A stretch of DNA of 64,000 nucleotides from a virus: positions 20,417 to 84,416 of IMG/VR virus record IMGVR_UViG_3300044993_000080. One strand, 5' to 3'. The notes beneath the pieces were generated by a model. The model worked only from the letters and a program-made list of their open reading frames with translations. It was not told the DNA's origin and searched no databases. How positions within the stretch are numbered: the first letter of the stretch is position 1; every line of letters begins with the position of its first letter. A program made the translations under genes and the position numbers. Below, piece after piece: positions 30,988 through 38,273 of this stretch.

Positions 30988-31527
30988 CTATGCCGTCTTC
31001 GGGCGTTTGCCGCTCCGGTCAGCCGGAACCCATGCCCGACTGTAGGCGTGATCCGGGATTTCGAGCTTCGTGAATACGCTTTCTTGCAGGAGCAAGTCGA
31101 TCTCGCTGCGGTCCGCGCCAAGCTCTTCGCACAACTGCGGGATCGGCACTGCGTGGTCTCGCACTAGGCTCGTGACAAGTTCGTGCATCCGGGCGGCGAC
31201 GTGCGATCCCTTAGCGCGATTGATGCGCACGGTCAGCATCTTGCGCTCGGCGTCGGTGATGTCGAGCACGGCGCACGGAACGGCAGTGCCGAACTTGGCG
31301 CGCAAGTCCTCGTCCACCTTGGCGAGTGTCGAACGGTGGAACCCGTCAATGATAAGGTAACGCCCGTTTGCAGTCTCGGCCACTAGGACCGGCTGTATCC
31401 AGCCTTGTTTGAGAAGCGATAGCTTCAGCAGCCGCATTTCCGGGCCAATGACCACATTGGGGTTGTAGTCGTTGGCGTCAAGAAGATCAACGTCGATCCA
31501 CTGGATGTTGTCGATAGGGTGGTTCAC
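30988..31527 (-). CDS. ParB/sulfiredoxin-fold protein (ParB-like 3)
   Basis: 179 residues from GTG 31527 behind GAGGG. ParB N-terminal domain signature: NDYNPNVVIG, LSLLKQGWIQPVLVAE, then YLIIDGFHRSTLAK with the DG.HR box, and MLTVRINRAKGSHVAARMHE as in many stand-alone phage ParB-like proteins. No helix-turn-helix or dimer domain of a partition ParB. It sits between the PP-loop gene and the terminases. Such proteins are NTPases or nucleases in some DNA-modification systems; role here unknown. Confidence 0.88.
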   Translation of the reverse strand: MNHPIDNIQWIDVDLLDANDYNPNVVIGPEMRLLKLSLLKQGWIQPVLVAETANGRYLIIDGFHRSTLAKVDEDLRAKFGTAVPCAVLDITDAERKMLTVRINRAKGSHVAARMHELVTSLVRDHAVPIPQLCEELGADRSEIDLLLQESVFTKLEIPDHAYSRAWVPADRSGKRPKTA

Positions 31528-31552
31528 TGTCTATCCCTCTGTTCTGCTCCGG

Positions 31553-31566
31553 TGCAACGGGTTGCA
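31553..31566. repeat. 14-bp dispersed palindrome TGCAACGGGTTGCA
   Basis: Exact copy between the PP-loop gene and ParB-like 3, 25 bases before the latter's start. Confidence 0.9.
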
Positions 31567-31617
31567 AGCCGGGATGCTGCCGAGACTGATCTTCTTAGCC
31601 CGTGCCGGGCGTCCGCG

Positions 31618-32838
31618 TCAATTACAGCCCGCGCGTGCAGCGGCCTCAGCCTCAGCTTGCCGCTCGTAGTCGATCATACTCTGGTCCGGGTTCGAGTGCA
31701 CTTGGATACCTTTTTGCCAGTCTCCGCTCACCACCTTCTGGAACACGTGCAGGATCGGGTAGCCGAAGCACGCGCCTTTATCGCTGTATTTTCCCCTGCG
31801 CTTGTTGTTATTTTTGCTGATCCACGCCGTCTTGACGGCCTTGATCGCGCGCTCCCGATTTACCGGGTCGTCGATCTCGTCTTCGATGTAGCGGATAATC
31901 CCCTCGAAACTCTTGGGATACCGACTGATGACAGCGAAGCGATCCACGTCCTTCCAGTAGCGCTCGTGGGTAGCGACCTCAGGGAATACGTCTATGATCT
32001 GCTCGAAAAACTTGGGATACATGACCCGCAAGCGCTTCAAGTAGTTGTATGCTTTGTCGTGGAGCGGGGTCGAAACGCGCAGTGGAGCGCCAGCGAATAA
32101 CTCCTGCTCGTAAATTCGACAATAACTGATCCCCCGGTCATAGAAGTAGCGGAATACGTCCCGCTCACTCCAGTCGTAAATCACCTTGATGAAGTCACTG
32201 TCCTTAGCGCCGCCGCTGTCCCCCGCGATGTAATTGTAAGTGTTCTTGATTACGTTCGAGGCCCGGAACCGCATCAGGCTCTCTTGGGCTCGGATGCCGT
32301 TGAATACCCCGATCTTCCCTTTCCACCCCAGCTTCAGGTTGGTAAGCGCCTGCATCTCGTGCTGGTCGAGCGGCAAGTTCTCTGGGTGAAGCTGGCGGAT
32401 CGCACAAGAAGGCGGTTCCCGCAGATGCTTGCGGTTTACGTCCCACTGCACGTAGGGCAGGTGCTTACCCATGATGAAATAGTGCGACTTCATCGGCACG
32501 GCGAAGTAATGAAGCCGCCATTTTTCGGGTTCGTCATTGAGCTTCAGCACGAAGTCGATGACCTCTTGCGGGATAAGCTCTTCGTCGCGGAACACCACGT
32601 CAAGCGGCTGGGTCCACCCCATTTCGTCCATCACCTCGCGCACAAGGTGGAGCACGACTAGGCTGTCCTTACCACCCGAATAGGAGACAGCGCAGCGGTC
32701 GTAGATCGTCAGGCAATGCCTGATGCGCTTCTTCGCTTCGGTCAGCACATCGCTGTCGATATAATGGACGCGGTTCTCGGCGAAAACATGCGGGCGATCT
32801 GCGGGGGCGATAGCCCTCTCTGCCTCGTAGGACAGCAT
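31618..32838 (-). CDS. PP-loop protein, PAPS-reductase/IbrA/DndC-like
   Basis: 406 residues. PP-loop SYSGGKDSLVVLHLVREV at residues 52-59 and on, then GIFN-type block GVFNGIRAQESLMRF with the R..ES motif of the PAPS-reductase superfamily. PP-loop enzymes adenylate a substrate, commonly for sulfur transfer. The C-terminal 150 residues are helical with several Tyr and Lys, as in IbrA-like proteins; the ECG motif of true PAPS reductases is absent. It lies between ParB-like genes, like the ibrA-ibrB pair and reminiscent of DndC. Substrate unknown. Confidence 0.88.
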   Translation of the reverse strand: MLSYEAERAIAPADRPHVFAENRVHYIDSDVLTEAKKRIRHCLTIYDRCAVSYSGGKDSLVVLHLVREVMDEMGWTQPLDVVFRDEELIPQEVIDFVLKLNDEPEKWRLHYFAVPMKSHYFIMGKHLPYVQWDVNRKHLREPPSCAIRQLHPENLPLDQHEMQALTNLKLGWKGKIGVFNGIRAQESLMRFRASNVIKNTYNYIAGDSGGAKDSDFIKVIYDWSERDVFRYFYDRGISYCRIYEQELFAGAPLRVSTPLHDKAYNYLKRLRVMYPKFFEQIIDVFPEVATHERYWKDVDRFAVISRYPKSFEGIIRYIEDEIDDPVNRERAIKAVKTAWISKNNNKRRGKYSDKGACFGYPILHVFQKVVSGDWQKGIQVHSNPDQSMIDYERQAEAEAAARAGCN

Positions 32839-32839
32839 G

Positions 32840-33592
32840 TCAGGCTGCCTCGACTTCGAGGTTGGCCGGGAAGCCCATGTCCGTCAGCAGCAATTGCAGG
32901 CGCTCGCCGTTCGTGCCCGCCAACGGGTAGCGGGTGCGCAGCACTGACAGCATGTGCGTGAAGCGATTGTAGGACAGGTCCGAAGCGAAGCGCAGCGACG
33001 TGCGGTGCACGGGCGGGATGTAACCGGCCCAAGCCTTGCGGTTCGCCCCGATCCCGTTGTCTTCGATCTTGGCGTCCGCACTGCCGGGTCCGGCGTCGCG
33101 CTCTTGGTATTCGCCGCCGTCCGGCGCGCTCCAGTTGTCCCCTGCAAAGGGCTCGCCCACGTCTCGCATACCGGGCATGAACAACACGTCCTCTTCGCTG
33201 AAGCCCAGCGATATGTAGTCGCCTGACCCGACATCGAGGCGCTTGAACTCCTCCGCCACTGCGGCCATGTCCATCGGCGTGATCTGTTGGATTTGGTTGT
33301 GGGCGATGGCATAGCCCTTGCGCTCGGCCTCATCAAGCGTGAGCACGATGCAGGGCACGTCCGTCATCCCAAGCTCGGTAGCCGCGTCGAAACGCCCATG
33401 GCCTTCCACGATCATGTAGTGGCCTCGGCGCGACGGGTGGCGCACCACGCCGATAGGGTCGAGAAACCCAAAGCGCCGGATACTGGCCATGATCTGGTTG
33501 ATATTGATCTCGTTGTGGGTGTTGACATTTTCGGGGTCAGGGACCAGCCGGTTAAGGGCGATCTGCTGGATGCGATCTTCAGACAGTGACAT
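32840..33592 (-). CDS. ParB/sulfiredoxin-fold protein (ParB-like 2)
   Basis: 250 residues from ATG 33592, 7 bases after AAGGAG, overlapping the previous gene by 14. ParB-like core: NVNTHNEININQIMASIRRF, GFLDPIGVV, and MIVEGHGRFDAATELG, with GHGR in place of DGHR. The C-terminal 120 residues are a different domain ending in a helical part (LSYNRFTHMLSVLRTRYPLA). The PP-loop gene begins one base after its stop. Confidence 0.88.
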   Translation of the reverse strand: MSLSEDRIQQIALNRLVPDPENVNTHNEININQIMASIRRFGFLDPIGVVRHPSRRGHYMIVEGHGRFDAATELGMTDVPCIVLTLDEAERKGYAIAHNQIQQITPMDMAAVAEEFKRLDVGSGDYISLGFSEEDVLFMPGMRDVGEPFAGDNWSAPDGGEYQERDAGPGSADAKIEDNGIGANRKAWAGYIPPVHRTSLRFASDLSYNRFTHMLSVLRTRYPLAGTNGERLQLLLTDMGFPANLEVEAA

Positions 33593-34295
33593 GGGCCTGC
33601 TCCTTTTCAATATCGGGATCATCGGTATGGCCTGCCAGATAGTCAAGCGGGATGTCGCCGGGGAAAGCCGCTGCGAGCTCCGCATAGAGCACCGGATCGA
33701 CCTTGGCGATTGCGGCCATCAGGACTTCGCCGCCCATGGACTTTGCTGCGCCCTTGCGCACCTCTTCGGCCATGAAGGCACTGAACCGGGCCTTGTCTTC
33801 CTTGCTGTCCCACACCACGTCATAAGTCAGTGGTGCGCCATCAGCGGCGGTCGAGCCCTGCTCGGCTCGCTCCTCTGGGTCCCCAAAGTGAACGAATAGG
33901 TTGTCTACGATCTTGTCGCTGAAGCCCATATCCCCGAACGCAATGTCGTGGCCCTCTCCCACCAGCGATTGCAGAGTAGTGAATAGAGCACCAAAGTCAA
34001 AAGTCGATGTCAGCGCGATCTTGTTGTGCGCGATGCGGTAAAGGTCGAGATCGTCCGCACTGGCGTCGCTTATGACCAGCACGGGCACGTCCACCAGTTG
34101 AAGCCTTTGCGCGGCAAGCCACCTGCCGTGACCTTCGACAATGACCCCTTCGGGCGTGATTGCGATGGGGTCGTTGAAGCCAAATCGCGTGATTGACGCG
34201 GCGATTGCGGCCACGTCTTCATCATTGTGTTGCTTCGAGTTGGTCTCATAGGGCACGAGTTGATGAACCTCGCGCCGCTCCATTATCAGCTTCAT
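33579..34295 (-). CDS. ParB/sulfiredoxin-fold protein (ParB-like 1)
   Basis: 238 residues from ATG 34295, 8 bases after AGGAGG; a start at 34361 lies in the palindrome and lacks an SD. Core: NSKQHNDEDVAAIAASITRF, GFNDPIAITPEGVIVEGHGR, then RIAHNKIALTSTFDFGAL, as in phage ParB-like proteins with the HNK segment. The C-terminal 90 are acidic and unassigned. First gene of the ParB / PP-loop / terminase series. Confidence 0.88.
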   Translation of the reverse strand: MKLIMERREVHQLVPYETNSKQHNDEDVAAIAASITRFGFNDPIAITPEGVIVEGHGRWLAAQRLQLVDVPVLVISDASADDLDLYRIAHNKIALTSTFDFGALFTTLQSLVGEGHDIAFGDMGFSDKIVDNLFVHFGDPEERAEQGSTAADGAPLTYDVVWDSKEDKARFSAFMAEEVRKGAAKSMGGEVLMAAIAKVDPVLYAELAAAFPGDIPLDYLAGHTDDPDIEKEQAHVTV

Positions 34296-34357
34296 GTCCG
34301 ATGCCTCCTGAACGGTTTCCGCCTCATAAACTGCGGGGCGGCCCGATGTCCAGTGTT

Positions 34358-34371
34358 GCAACGGGTTGCAG
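34358..34371. repeat. 14-bp dispersed palindrome TGCAACGGGTTGCA
   Basis: Exact copy 62 bases before ParB-like 1, in a 209-base gap (34296-34504) that otherwise holds no gene I trust; a TTGACA at 34508-34503 has no good -10. Confidence 0.9.
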
Positions 34372-34504
34372 CGTAATTTCAGATGGGTGAGCCGGGATCG
34401 TCCTAGACCTGCCTCGAAGGGCTCTTGGGTCAGGCGTCCCGGCTCGCAAGCGGGGTGGGCGATCTTGGGGCCGTGGCCCGGTGCAGCGCCCGCGCTTGCT
34501 TATG

Positions 34505-34720
34505 TCAAACGAAACGCCGCAAACGACACGCCGCAACCCGTGACGCAACCCGTGACGCAATCGCATCTGCAATCGGGTCTTTGGCGCTCAATACTGCGGC
34601 GACCTCGCCTGCGGTGGCGACACCATTTTCGACCAGCTTCATCATCTCGACAATCTGGCGAGTGGTGTCTTTCTCGTGAACCATCTGGATGATGGCGATC
34701 TTGGTCTTCAGTTCGGTCAT
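34505..34720 (-). CDS. Small helical protein
   Basis: 71 residues from ATG 34720, 6 bases after GGGAG. TELKTKIAIIQMVHEKDTTR, then Ala/Val-rich helix. The C-terminus is encoded by a 12-bp tandem repeat (CGCAACCCGTGA twice, 34533-34556) giving SRVASRVA. The TGA stop overlaps a TTGACA. Unrecognised. Confidence 0.7.
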   Translation of the reverse strand: MTELKTKIAIIQMVHEKDTTRQIVEMMKLVENGVATAGEVAAVLSAKDPIADAIASRVASRVAACRLRRFV

Positions 34721-34745
34721 TTGAAATCTCCCTTTCGACCCCTTA

Positions 34746-34774
34746 ATCATGGCTTAGGCGAGATTTTATGTCAA
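34746..34774 (-). promoter_or_regulatory. Early-type promoter (duplicated cassette 1)
   Basis: -35 TTGACA, spacer TAAAATCTCGCCTAAGC, -10 CATGAT, with a leader identical to those at 38195 and nearly identical to 40326. Palindrome variant 9 bases upstream. Confidence 0.8.
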
Positions 34775-34783
34775 GCGGAAAGT

Positions 34784-34797
34784 TGCAACGGGTCGCA
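34784..34797. repeat. Dispersed palindrome, variant TGCAACGGGTCGCA
   Basis: One mismatch; 9 bases upstream of the -35 box at 34774. Confidence 0.75.
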
Positions 34798-34802
34798 GAA
34801 AT

Positions 34803-34970
34803 CTAACTCTTGAGCTTGGTGTTATGCTTGGCCTTGAACGCCTCCCCCGCCTTGCAGTAGGCGCACGGCTTCTTCGTGGCGTATCCCTTCTGGCCTAGCG
34901 AGGCCGCCGCCCGGCCCCAACGCCAGCCCTTGTCGAGACAGTAAGCGCACGAAGCCGTAGGCTTGCTCAT
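34803..34970 (-). CDS. Small zinc-ribbon protein
   Basis: 55 residues from ATG 34970 (ATGA overlap). Two CxxC pairs, CAYCLDKGW and KKPCAYCKAGEAF, about 25 residues apart, form a probable zinc ribbon. Basic C-terminus. Function unknown. Confidence 0.75.
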   Translation of the reverse strand: MSKPTASCAYCLDKGWRWGRAAASLGQKGYATKKPCAYCKAGEAFKAKHNTKLKS

Positions 34971-35560
34971 GGCGATACTTGACGGCGGCGTCCGCGCGGC
35001 TGGATCGGCGACAGCGCCGCTTCCGGGGGGCTCGGGAAGCTCCACAGTGCGTGGATGGGCTCTCTCAGGTCTCGGGCCTTGAACAGGTCGCGCCCCAGCC
35101 CGCACGCCGTGGCATAACTTGCCCAGAGTTCACCGTCCTTGGGGAGCCCGCGCGGATAAATGCGGTCGAAGCCCCAATTCCCCAGCACCTTGGTTGGGCT
35201 CATCACCAACATCGTGAACCACGCACCGTGCTGGTAGTGGTCATAGACGAGATCGAACCATGATCTGGGATCGGTGAAGCGGGCGTGCAACCGGGCGTGG
35301 GTGCGCTTGCTGACAGGATACCAGTCGCCCACGTTGCGGTAGTCTTCGAGATGGGTGAAGATGTAACCACTACCCCTCAAGTCGTCCGGGCGGCTGAAGC
35401 CGGTGATGCTGCATGTGTCCGGACTTCCGCGTTGGCGGCGCAAGATGCGCTGCGGTGGGTTGGTGGCGATGCGCTCTTCCCAACTGAAGCCGTTGTAGCG
35501 TCGGGACTTGGACAAGAGCTTGCCCGTGGCGAGGAGGTCGTTGATCGTTGCAATAGCCAT
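34967..35560 (-). CDS. Phage protein with HNH-like residue pattern
   Basis: 197 residues. CSITGFSRPDDLRGSGYIF, then HLEDYRNVGDWYPVSKRTHA and RLHARFTDPRSWFDL recall small phage proteins with a C.(V/I)TG..H.EDY...H..LH.RF pattern that I have seen compared with HNH folds. Nuclease activity is not certain. The C-terminus ends in a basic tag (QPRGRRRQVSP). Weak SD. Confidence 0.7.
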   Translation of the reverse strand: MAIATINDLLATGKLLSKSRRYNGFSWEERIATNPPQRILRRQRGSPDTCSITGFSRPDDLRGSGYIFTHLEDYRNVGDWYPVSKRTHARLHARFTDPRSWFDLVYDHYQHGAWFTMLVMSPTKVLGNWGFDRIYPRGLPKDGELWASYATACGLGRDLFKARDLREPIHALWSFPSPPEAALSPIQPRGRRRQVSP

Positions 35561-35625
35561 GTATCAATGCTCGCATAAGCTGAGGGGTAAGTGAAGCCCG
35601 AACTCGCCATTCGGGCGGGTTCGGC

Positions 35626-36324
35626 TTAGTCGGCGGGCACCATCAGCACGGCGTCCTTATGTCGGAACACTTCACGCCATGTCGGGCCGAGTGCGTAGAT
35701 TTCCCGGTCCGTGTTATAGATCGGATGTGCGACCCGGTTCTTGTAGGGTCCGTATGCCCGGCCCTGCAATACGAGGTAGCGCACCCCGGCCTCACGTGCA
35801 GCCTCGCCAAACGCATGACCAGCCGGTTTCCAGATAGCTTCGGAGCGCGCCCACGGGTCTGCGTCCTCTGGGTGCTTCTTCGTAGCCCCTTCCTTCGCGT
35901 AGGTCGTGGCAAAGAGTTCTGACAGGACGCGCCGGGCAAGCCACGTAGTGAACCCCTGCTGCACCCATTCCCGCGCTTGGGCCCGAAACGCCTCACCCCG
36001 AACATCCAGCGGCACTGCGGCCATGGTCACGCCGGGGCACCGGGCGCGAAGGTGCATGTTGAACACCTCCACGCTGGGAGCATCGAGCTCTAGCCCTAGG
36101 CACTTGGTCCACCCCATCTGCACTGCCCGGATTGCCAGCATCCCATGGCAGGCCCCGAAGTCGATTGCGCCCGTGCGATCTGCGACGGGTATCTGCGCCA
36201 TGGCCACCGCCATTTGATCGTGAATAGCTGGAAGTGTGCCATCCGCGAGATAGGCGTCGATGTGCTTGAAATCGGCAAATACACTGCCATTGTGCTGCGG
36301 CTTCAGGGTCTCTTTAAGGCTCAT
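35626..36324 (-). CDS. Class I SAM-dependent methyltransferase candidate
   Basis: 232 residues from ATG 36324 (GTG 36360 is an alternative; neither SD is strong). Rossmann signature near residue 65: TGAIDFGACHGMLAIRAVQM, then CLGLELDAPSVEVFNMHLRA with the acidic ribose-binding residue. The later part lacks an NPPY or similar catalytic motif I can name, so the substrate (DNA, RNA, protein) is open. It stands three genes before the ParB/PP-loop group. Confidence 0.75.
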   Translation of the reverse strand: MSLKETLKPQHNGSVFADFKHIDAYLADGTLPAIHDQMAVAMAQIPVADRTGAIDFGACHGMLAIRAVQMGWTKCLGLELDAPSVEVFNMHLRARCPGVTMAAVPLDVRGEAFRAQAREWVQQGFTTWLARRVLSELFATTYAKEGATKKHPEDADPWARSEAIWKPAGHAFGEAAREAGVRYLVLQGRAYGPYKNRVAHPIYNTDREIYALGPTWREVFRHKDAVLMVPAD

Positions 36325-36396
36325 ACGATTGGCAATCCTTGGGTTCTGCCCTATCGGCACATTGAGTTGGTTTTATGGGTGGCGTCAGGTCTCTCT

Positions 36397-36425
36397 ACGA
36401 TAACGTAGCGTGGATTTTAAGTCAA
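36397..36425 (-). promoter_or_regulatory. Promoter for the methyltransferase-like gene
   Basis: -35 TTGACT, spacer TAAAATCCACGCTACGT, -10 TATCGT. Confidence 0.7.
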
Positions 36426-36461
36426 CGCGCGGGTTCGCAAATCAGGTCTCTGATCTGCATG

Positions 36462-36608
36462 TTATCTAGAGCAGGTTGTGCGGATTGTGTCTGTAGCGCC
36501 AGTGGTGCTTGGCCAGTCGGCCACACTTGTCCGGGGCGAATGGGCGCGGTCTTTGCGGCACTGATGCTTTGGTGCTTTCGGAGCCGGTGGTGTATGTTCG
36601 AGCTTCAC
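36462..36608 (-). CDS. Candidate 48-residue protein
   Basis: GTG 36608 overlaps the stop of the DnaA-domain gene (GTGA). KLEHTPPAPKAPKHQCRKDR, then a Thr/Ser-rich end. Compositionally unusual and without a strong SD; kept because it fills the gap exactly. Confidence 0.35.
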   Translation of the reverse strand: MKLEHTPPAPKAPKHQCRKDRAHSPRTSVADWPSTTGATDTIRTTCSR

Positions 36609-36916
36609 CGACCCATCTCTTCGCGCCACTGCATAGCAACCCGTTGCAGGGTCTGGACTGCGAGCGCGAAATCCTTGTTAGTTTCGATCTTGGCGGGCGC
36701 AGCTTTGAGCGCGTGGAATACCGTGCTGCTGTTGTATCCGAAGCGCCGGGCGATCCGATTGCGAGACCATCCGTGCTCTTTCAGGACATACCAGACAGCA
36801 TGGCGCGCTTCGATCATCTCGCTCTCTTGGCTCTTGGTAATCTTGCGCACACCATAGAACGCCGCCGCGCTCGTGGTCAGGCGATCAGAAAGTGCGACGG
36901 GTAGGCCGTCATTCAT
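36605..36916 (-). CDS. DnaA domain IV-like DNA-binding protein
   Basis: 103 residues resembling the C-terminal DNA-binding domain of the initiator DnaA without its ATPase: AAAFYGVRKITKSQ, then IEARHAVWYVLKEHGWSRNR and IARRFGYNSSTVFHALK, the last matching the signature helix (the bacterial form is gG.R.hsTv.ha). DnaA domain IV binds 9-bp boxes. It could act in replication or regulation and is a candidate reader of one of the dispersed motifs. Its start overlaps a 43-residue gene. Confidence 0.82.
   Translation of the reverse strand: MNDGLPVALSDRLTTSAAAFYGVRKITKSQESEMIEARHAVWYVLKEHGWSRNRIARRFGYNSSTVFHALKAAPAKIETNKDFALAVQTLQRVAMQWREEMGR
36635..36648. repeat. Dispersed palindrome, variant AGCAACCCGTTGCA
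   Basis: One mismatch; inside the C-terminal codons of the DnaA-domain gene (LQRVAMQ). Confidence 0.7.
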
Positions 36917-37044
36917 GCGCTTCCCGCCTCTCTAGGTTCCATGTCGCGGCCCACCCATCCATAGTCCTGATTGAACACCGTGCGTCGGTGCATGGTGCTG
37001 GCGGCGGGGAATGCCTCGTCATCGCAACCCGTTGCAAGTGTCAT
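36913..37044 (-). CDS. Small 43-residue protein
   Basis: ATG 37044 overlaps the previous stop (ATGA), and its TGA overlaps the start of the DnaA-domain gene (ATGA). Reads TLATGCDDEAFPAASTMHRR, TVFNQDYGWVGRDMEPRE. Double coupling makes translation likely. LATGC is encoded by a palindrome copy. Unrecognised. Confidence 0.58.
   Translation of the reverse strand: MTLATGCDDEAFPAASTMHRRTVFNQDYGWVGRDMEPREAGSA
37023..37036. repeat. Dispersed palindrome, variant CGCAACCCGTTGCA
   Basis: One mismatch; at the start of the 43-residue gene. Confidence 0.7.
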
Positions 37045-37304
37045 GCCCTGAACTCCCCTGTGATCGTGCGGCGGCGATTGATGTCGCGGACGGCCTGCAC
37101 CATCACCCGGCTGTCCGGCCCCAACTCGAACGGTCCGTAGAGCGTGACCTCTTGCCGGGTGCCGACCGGGCGCGGGATGCCCCTCGCAAAGCTGAGGGCA
37201 CCCGGCATCGCTGCTTTGGCGCTGTCGGCCTCGATCATCGTTTGCTCAAACCAGACCGAGCCATTGTCAGGCTTGTTCTCGACACTGGCGACATAGAACA
37301 TCAT
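37041..37304 (-). CDS. Small beta-rich protein
   Basis: 87 residues, ATGA overlaps on both sides. MFYVASVENKPDNGSVWFEQ, then RQEVTLYGPFELGPDSRVMV. No family recognised. Confidence 0.72.
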   Translation of the reverse strand: MMFYVASVENKPDNGSVWFEQTMIEADSAKAAMPGALSFARGIPRPVGTRQEVTLYGPFELGPDSRVMVQAVRDINRRRTITGEFRA

Positions 37305-37741
37305 CGCTGGACCCCCACGATTTCGATAGCCTGCACGTCACCGCGCGCCACCGCCATGTGGGCGATGTGTGGGTATGTTGTCGCCAGCGGGAATACCCAC
37401 TCCATCTCGGAGCCATCGTTGAAGATGACATTCACGGTAATACGGTCCGTGTCATTCAAGTCGATGGGGTCCGGCACGTCGGTCATCTGGATGCACCGTG
37501 CGATGCTTTCGGGTGTGTGAGTTACAATCATCGGTCGTGTCTCCTCTGGCTCAAGGTTGTGAGGCATGATAGATACCAGCGGCGTGAGTTGGTTCGTCTC
37601 GCCGGGCGCGCGATCCAGCCGGACAAACACAAACCCGCTTTCAGACATACCTTCTACAGCCCCGGTGCGCCCGGTGTAGGTGGAGAGCCCGGTGCCAATA
37701 TACCGGACGCGGGCTCCGTAGGTTACGGCCTCGGGTGCCAT
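37301..37741 (-). CDS. Protein with SH3-like N-terminus
   Basis: 146 residues (TGATG overlap with the previous stop). The N-terminus GARVRYIGTGLSTYTGRTGA with SGFVFVRLDRAPGET looks like a small SH3/KOW-type barrel. The C-terminus is a second beta domain. Function unknown. Confidence 0.72.
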   Translation of the reverse strand: MAPEAVTYGARVRYIGTGLSTYTGRTGAVEGMSESGFVFVRLDRAPGETNQLTPLVSIMPHNLEPEETRPMIVTHTPESIARCIQMTDVPDPIDLNDTDRITVNVIFNDGSEMEWVFPLATTYPHIAHMAVARGDVQAIEIVGVQR

Positions 37742-38169
37742 CAGTCAGCACTCACGAGGCGGACGGTGGCACCAGATGCGATCTGGAACGACTTCGGGAT
37801 GCCGTAGAGATCAGCGGCCTTTTCAGTGACCCAGTAGAGATTGTTTTTGCGATTGCGGTTAAAGCTGGCGTCGCGCTTGATCGAGCCGTTGTAGTAAATC
37901 TTGTCGAACGCGGCCTCGCCAAGATGCTCCAGAATGTCGATCTGATCCACTGCGCGGTTGTTGCGCAAAAAGTGAGCGATCTCGTCGTCAGTCGGCTTCG
38001 ACTGGCGGACCTTGCGACCGGCGTAGTCGGTGATGAAATCAGCCTCTTCGACCACCGGCAGATAGGTCGCGGTGACGGCTGCGCACAGGATTTTGGCTGC
38101 GCGGCTGTTGGCCTGAGCCTCGCGCTTGACGCGACGGTTGGCAATTTGGCGGGCGGTAAGTTTGGTCAT
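37741..38169 (-). CDS. Unrecognised protein
   Basis: 142 residues from ATG 38169, 6 bases after GGGAG. N-terminus basic (TARQIANRRVKREAQANSRA), middle helical (DEIAHFLRNNRAVDQIDILE), end beta-like (LYGIPKSFQIASGATVRLVS). First gene of a transcript that continues to the DnaA-domain gene. Confidence 0.72.
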   Translation of the reverse strand: MTKLTARQIANRRVKREAQANSRAAKILCAAVTATYLPVVEEADFITDYAGRKVRQSKPTDDEIAHFLRNNRAVDQIDILEHLGEAAFDKIYYNGSIKRDASFNRNRKNNLYWVTEKAADLYGIPKSFQIASGATVRLVSAD

Positions 38170-38194
38170 TTGAAATCTCCCTTTCGACCCCTTA

Positions 38195-38223
38195 ATCATG
38201 GCTTAGGCGAGATTTTATGTCAA
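38195..38223 (-). promoter_or_regulatory. Early-type promoter (duplicated cassette 2)
   Basis: -35 TTGACA, spacer TAAAATCTCGCCTAAGC, -10 CATGAT; same about 57-bp promoter-leader as at 34746. A TGCAACAAGTTGCA site lies 28 bases upstream. Confidence 0.8.
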
Positions 38224-38251
38224 GCGAAAAAACGATATTTAACGTCGATTT

Positions 38252-38265
38252 TGCAACAAGTTGCA
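38252..38265. repeat. Dispersed palindrome, degenerate centre TGCAACAAGTTGCA
   Basis: Arms intact, centre AA. Between the HNH gene and the promoter at 38195-38223. Confidence 0.65.
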
Positions 38266-38273
38266 AGAGTTGA

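Noticed and set aside
34324-34572. 82-codon minus-strand frame in the gap before ParB-like 1
   Set aside because: Starts inside the previous gene, no start codon with an SD in the gap, Arg/Pro-rich composition typical of a shadow.
35580-35620. AAGCC/GGCTT hairpin after the methyltransferase-like gene as terminator
   Set aside because: Stem is imperfect and no T tract follows.
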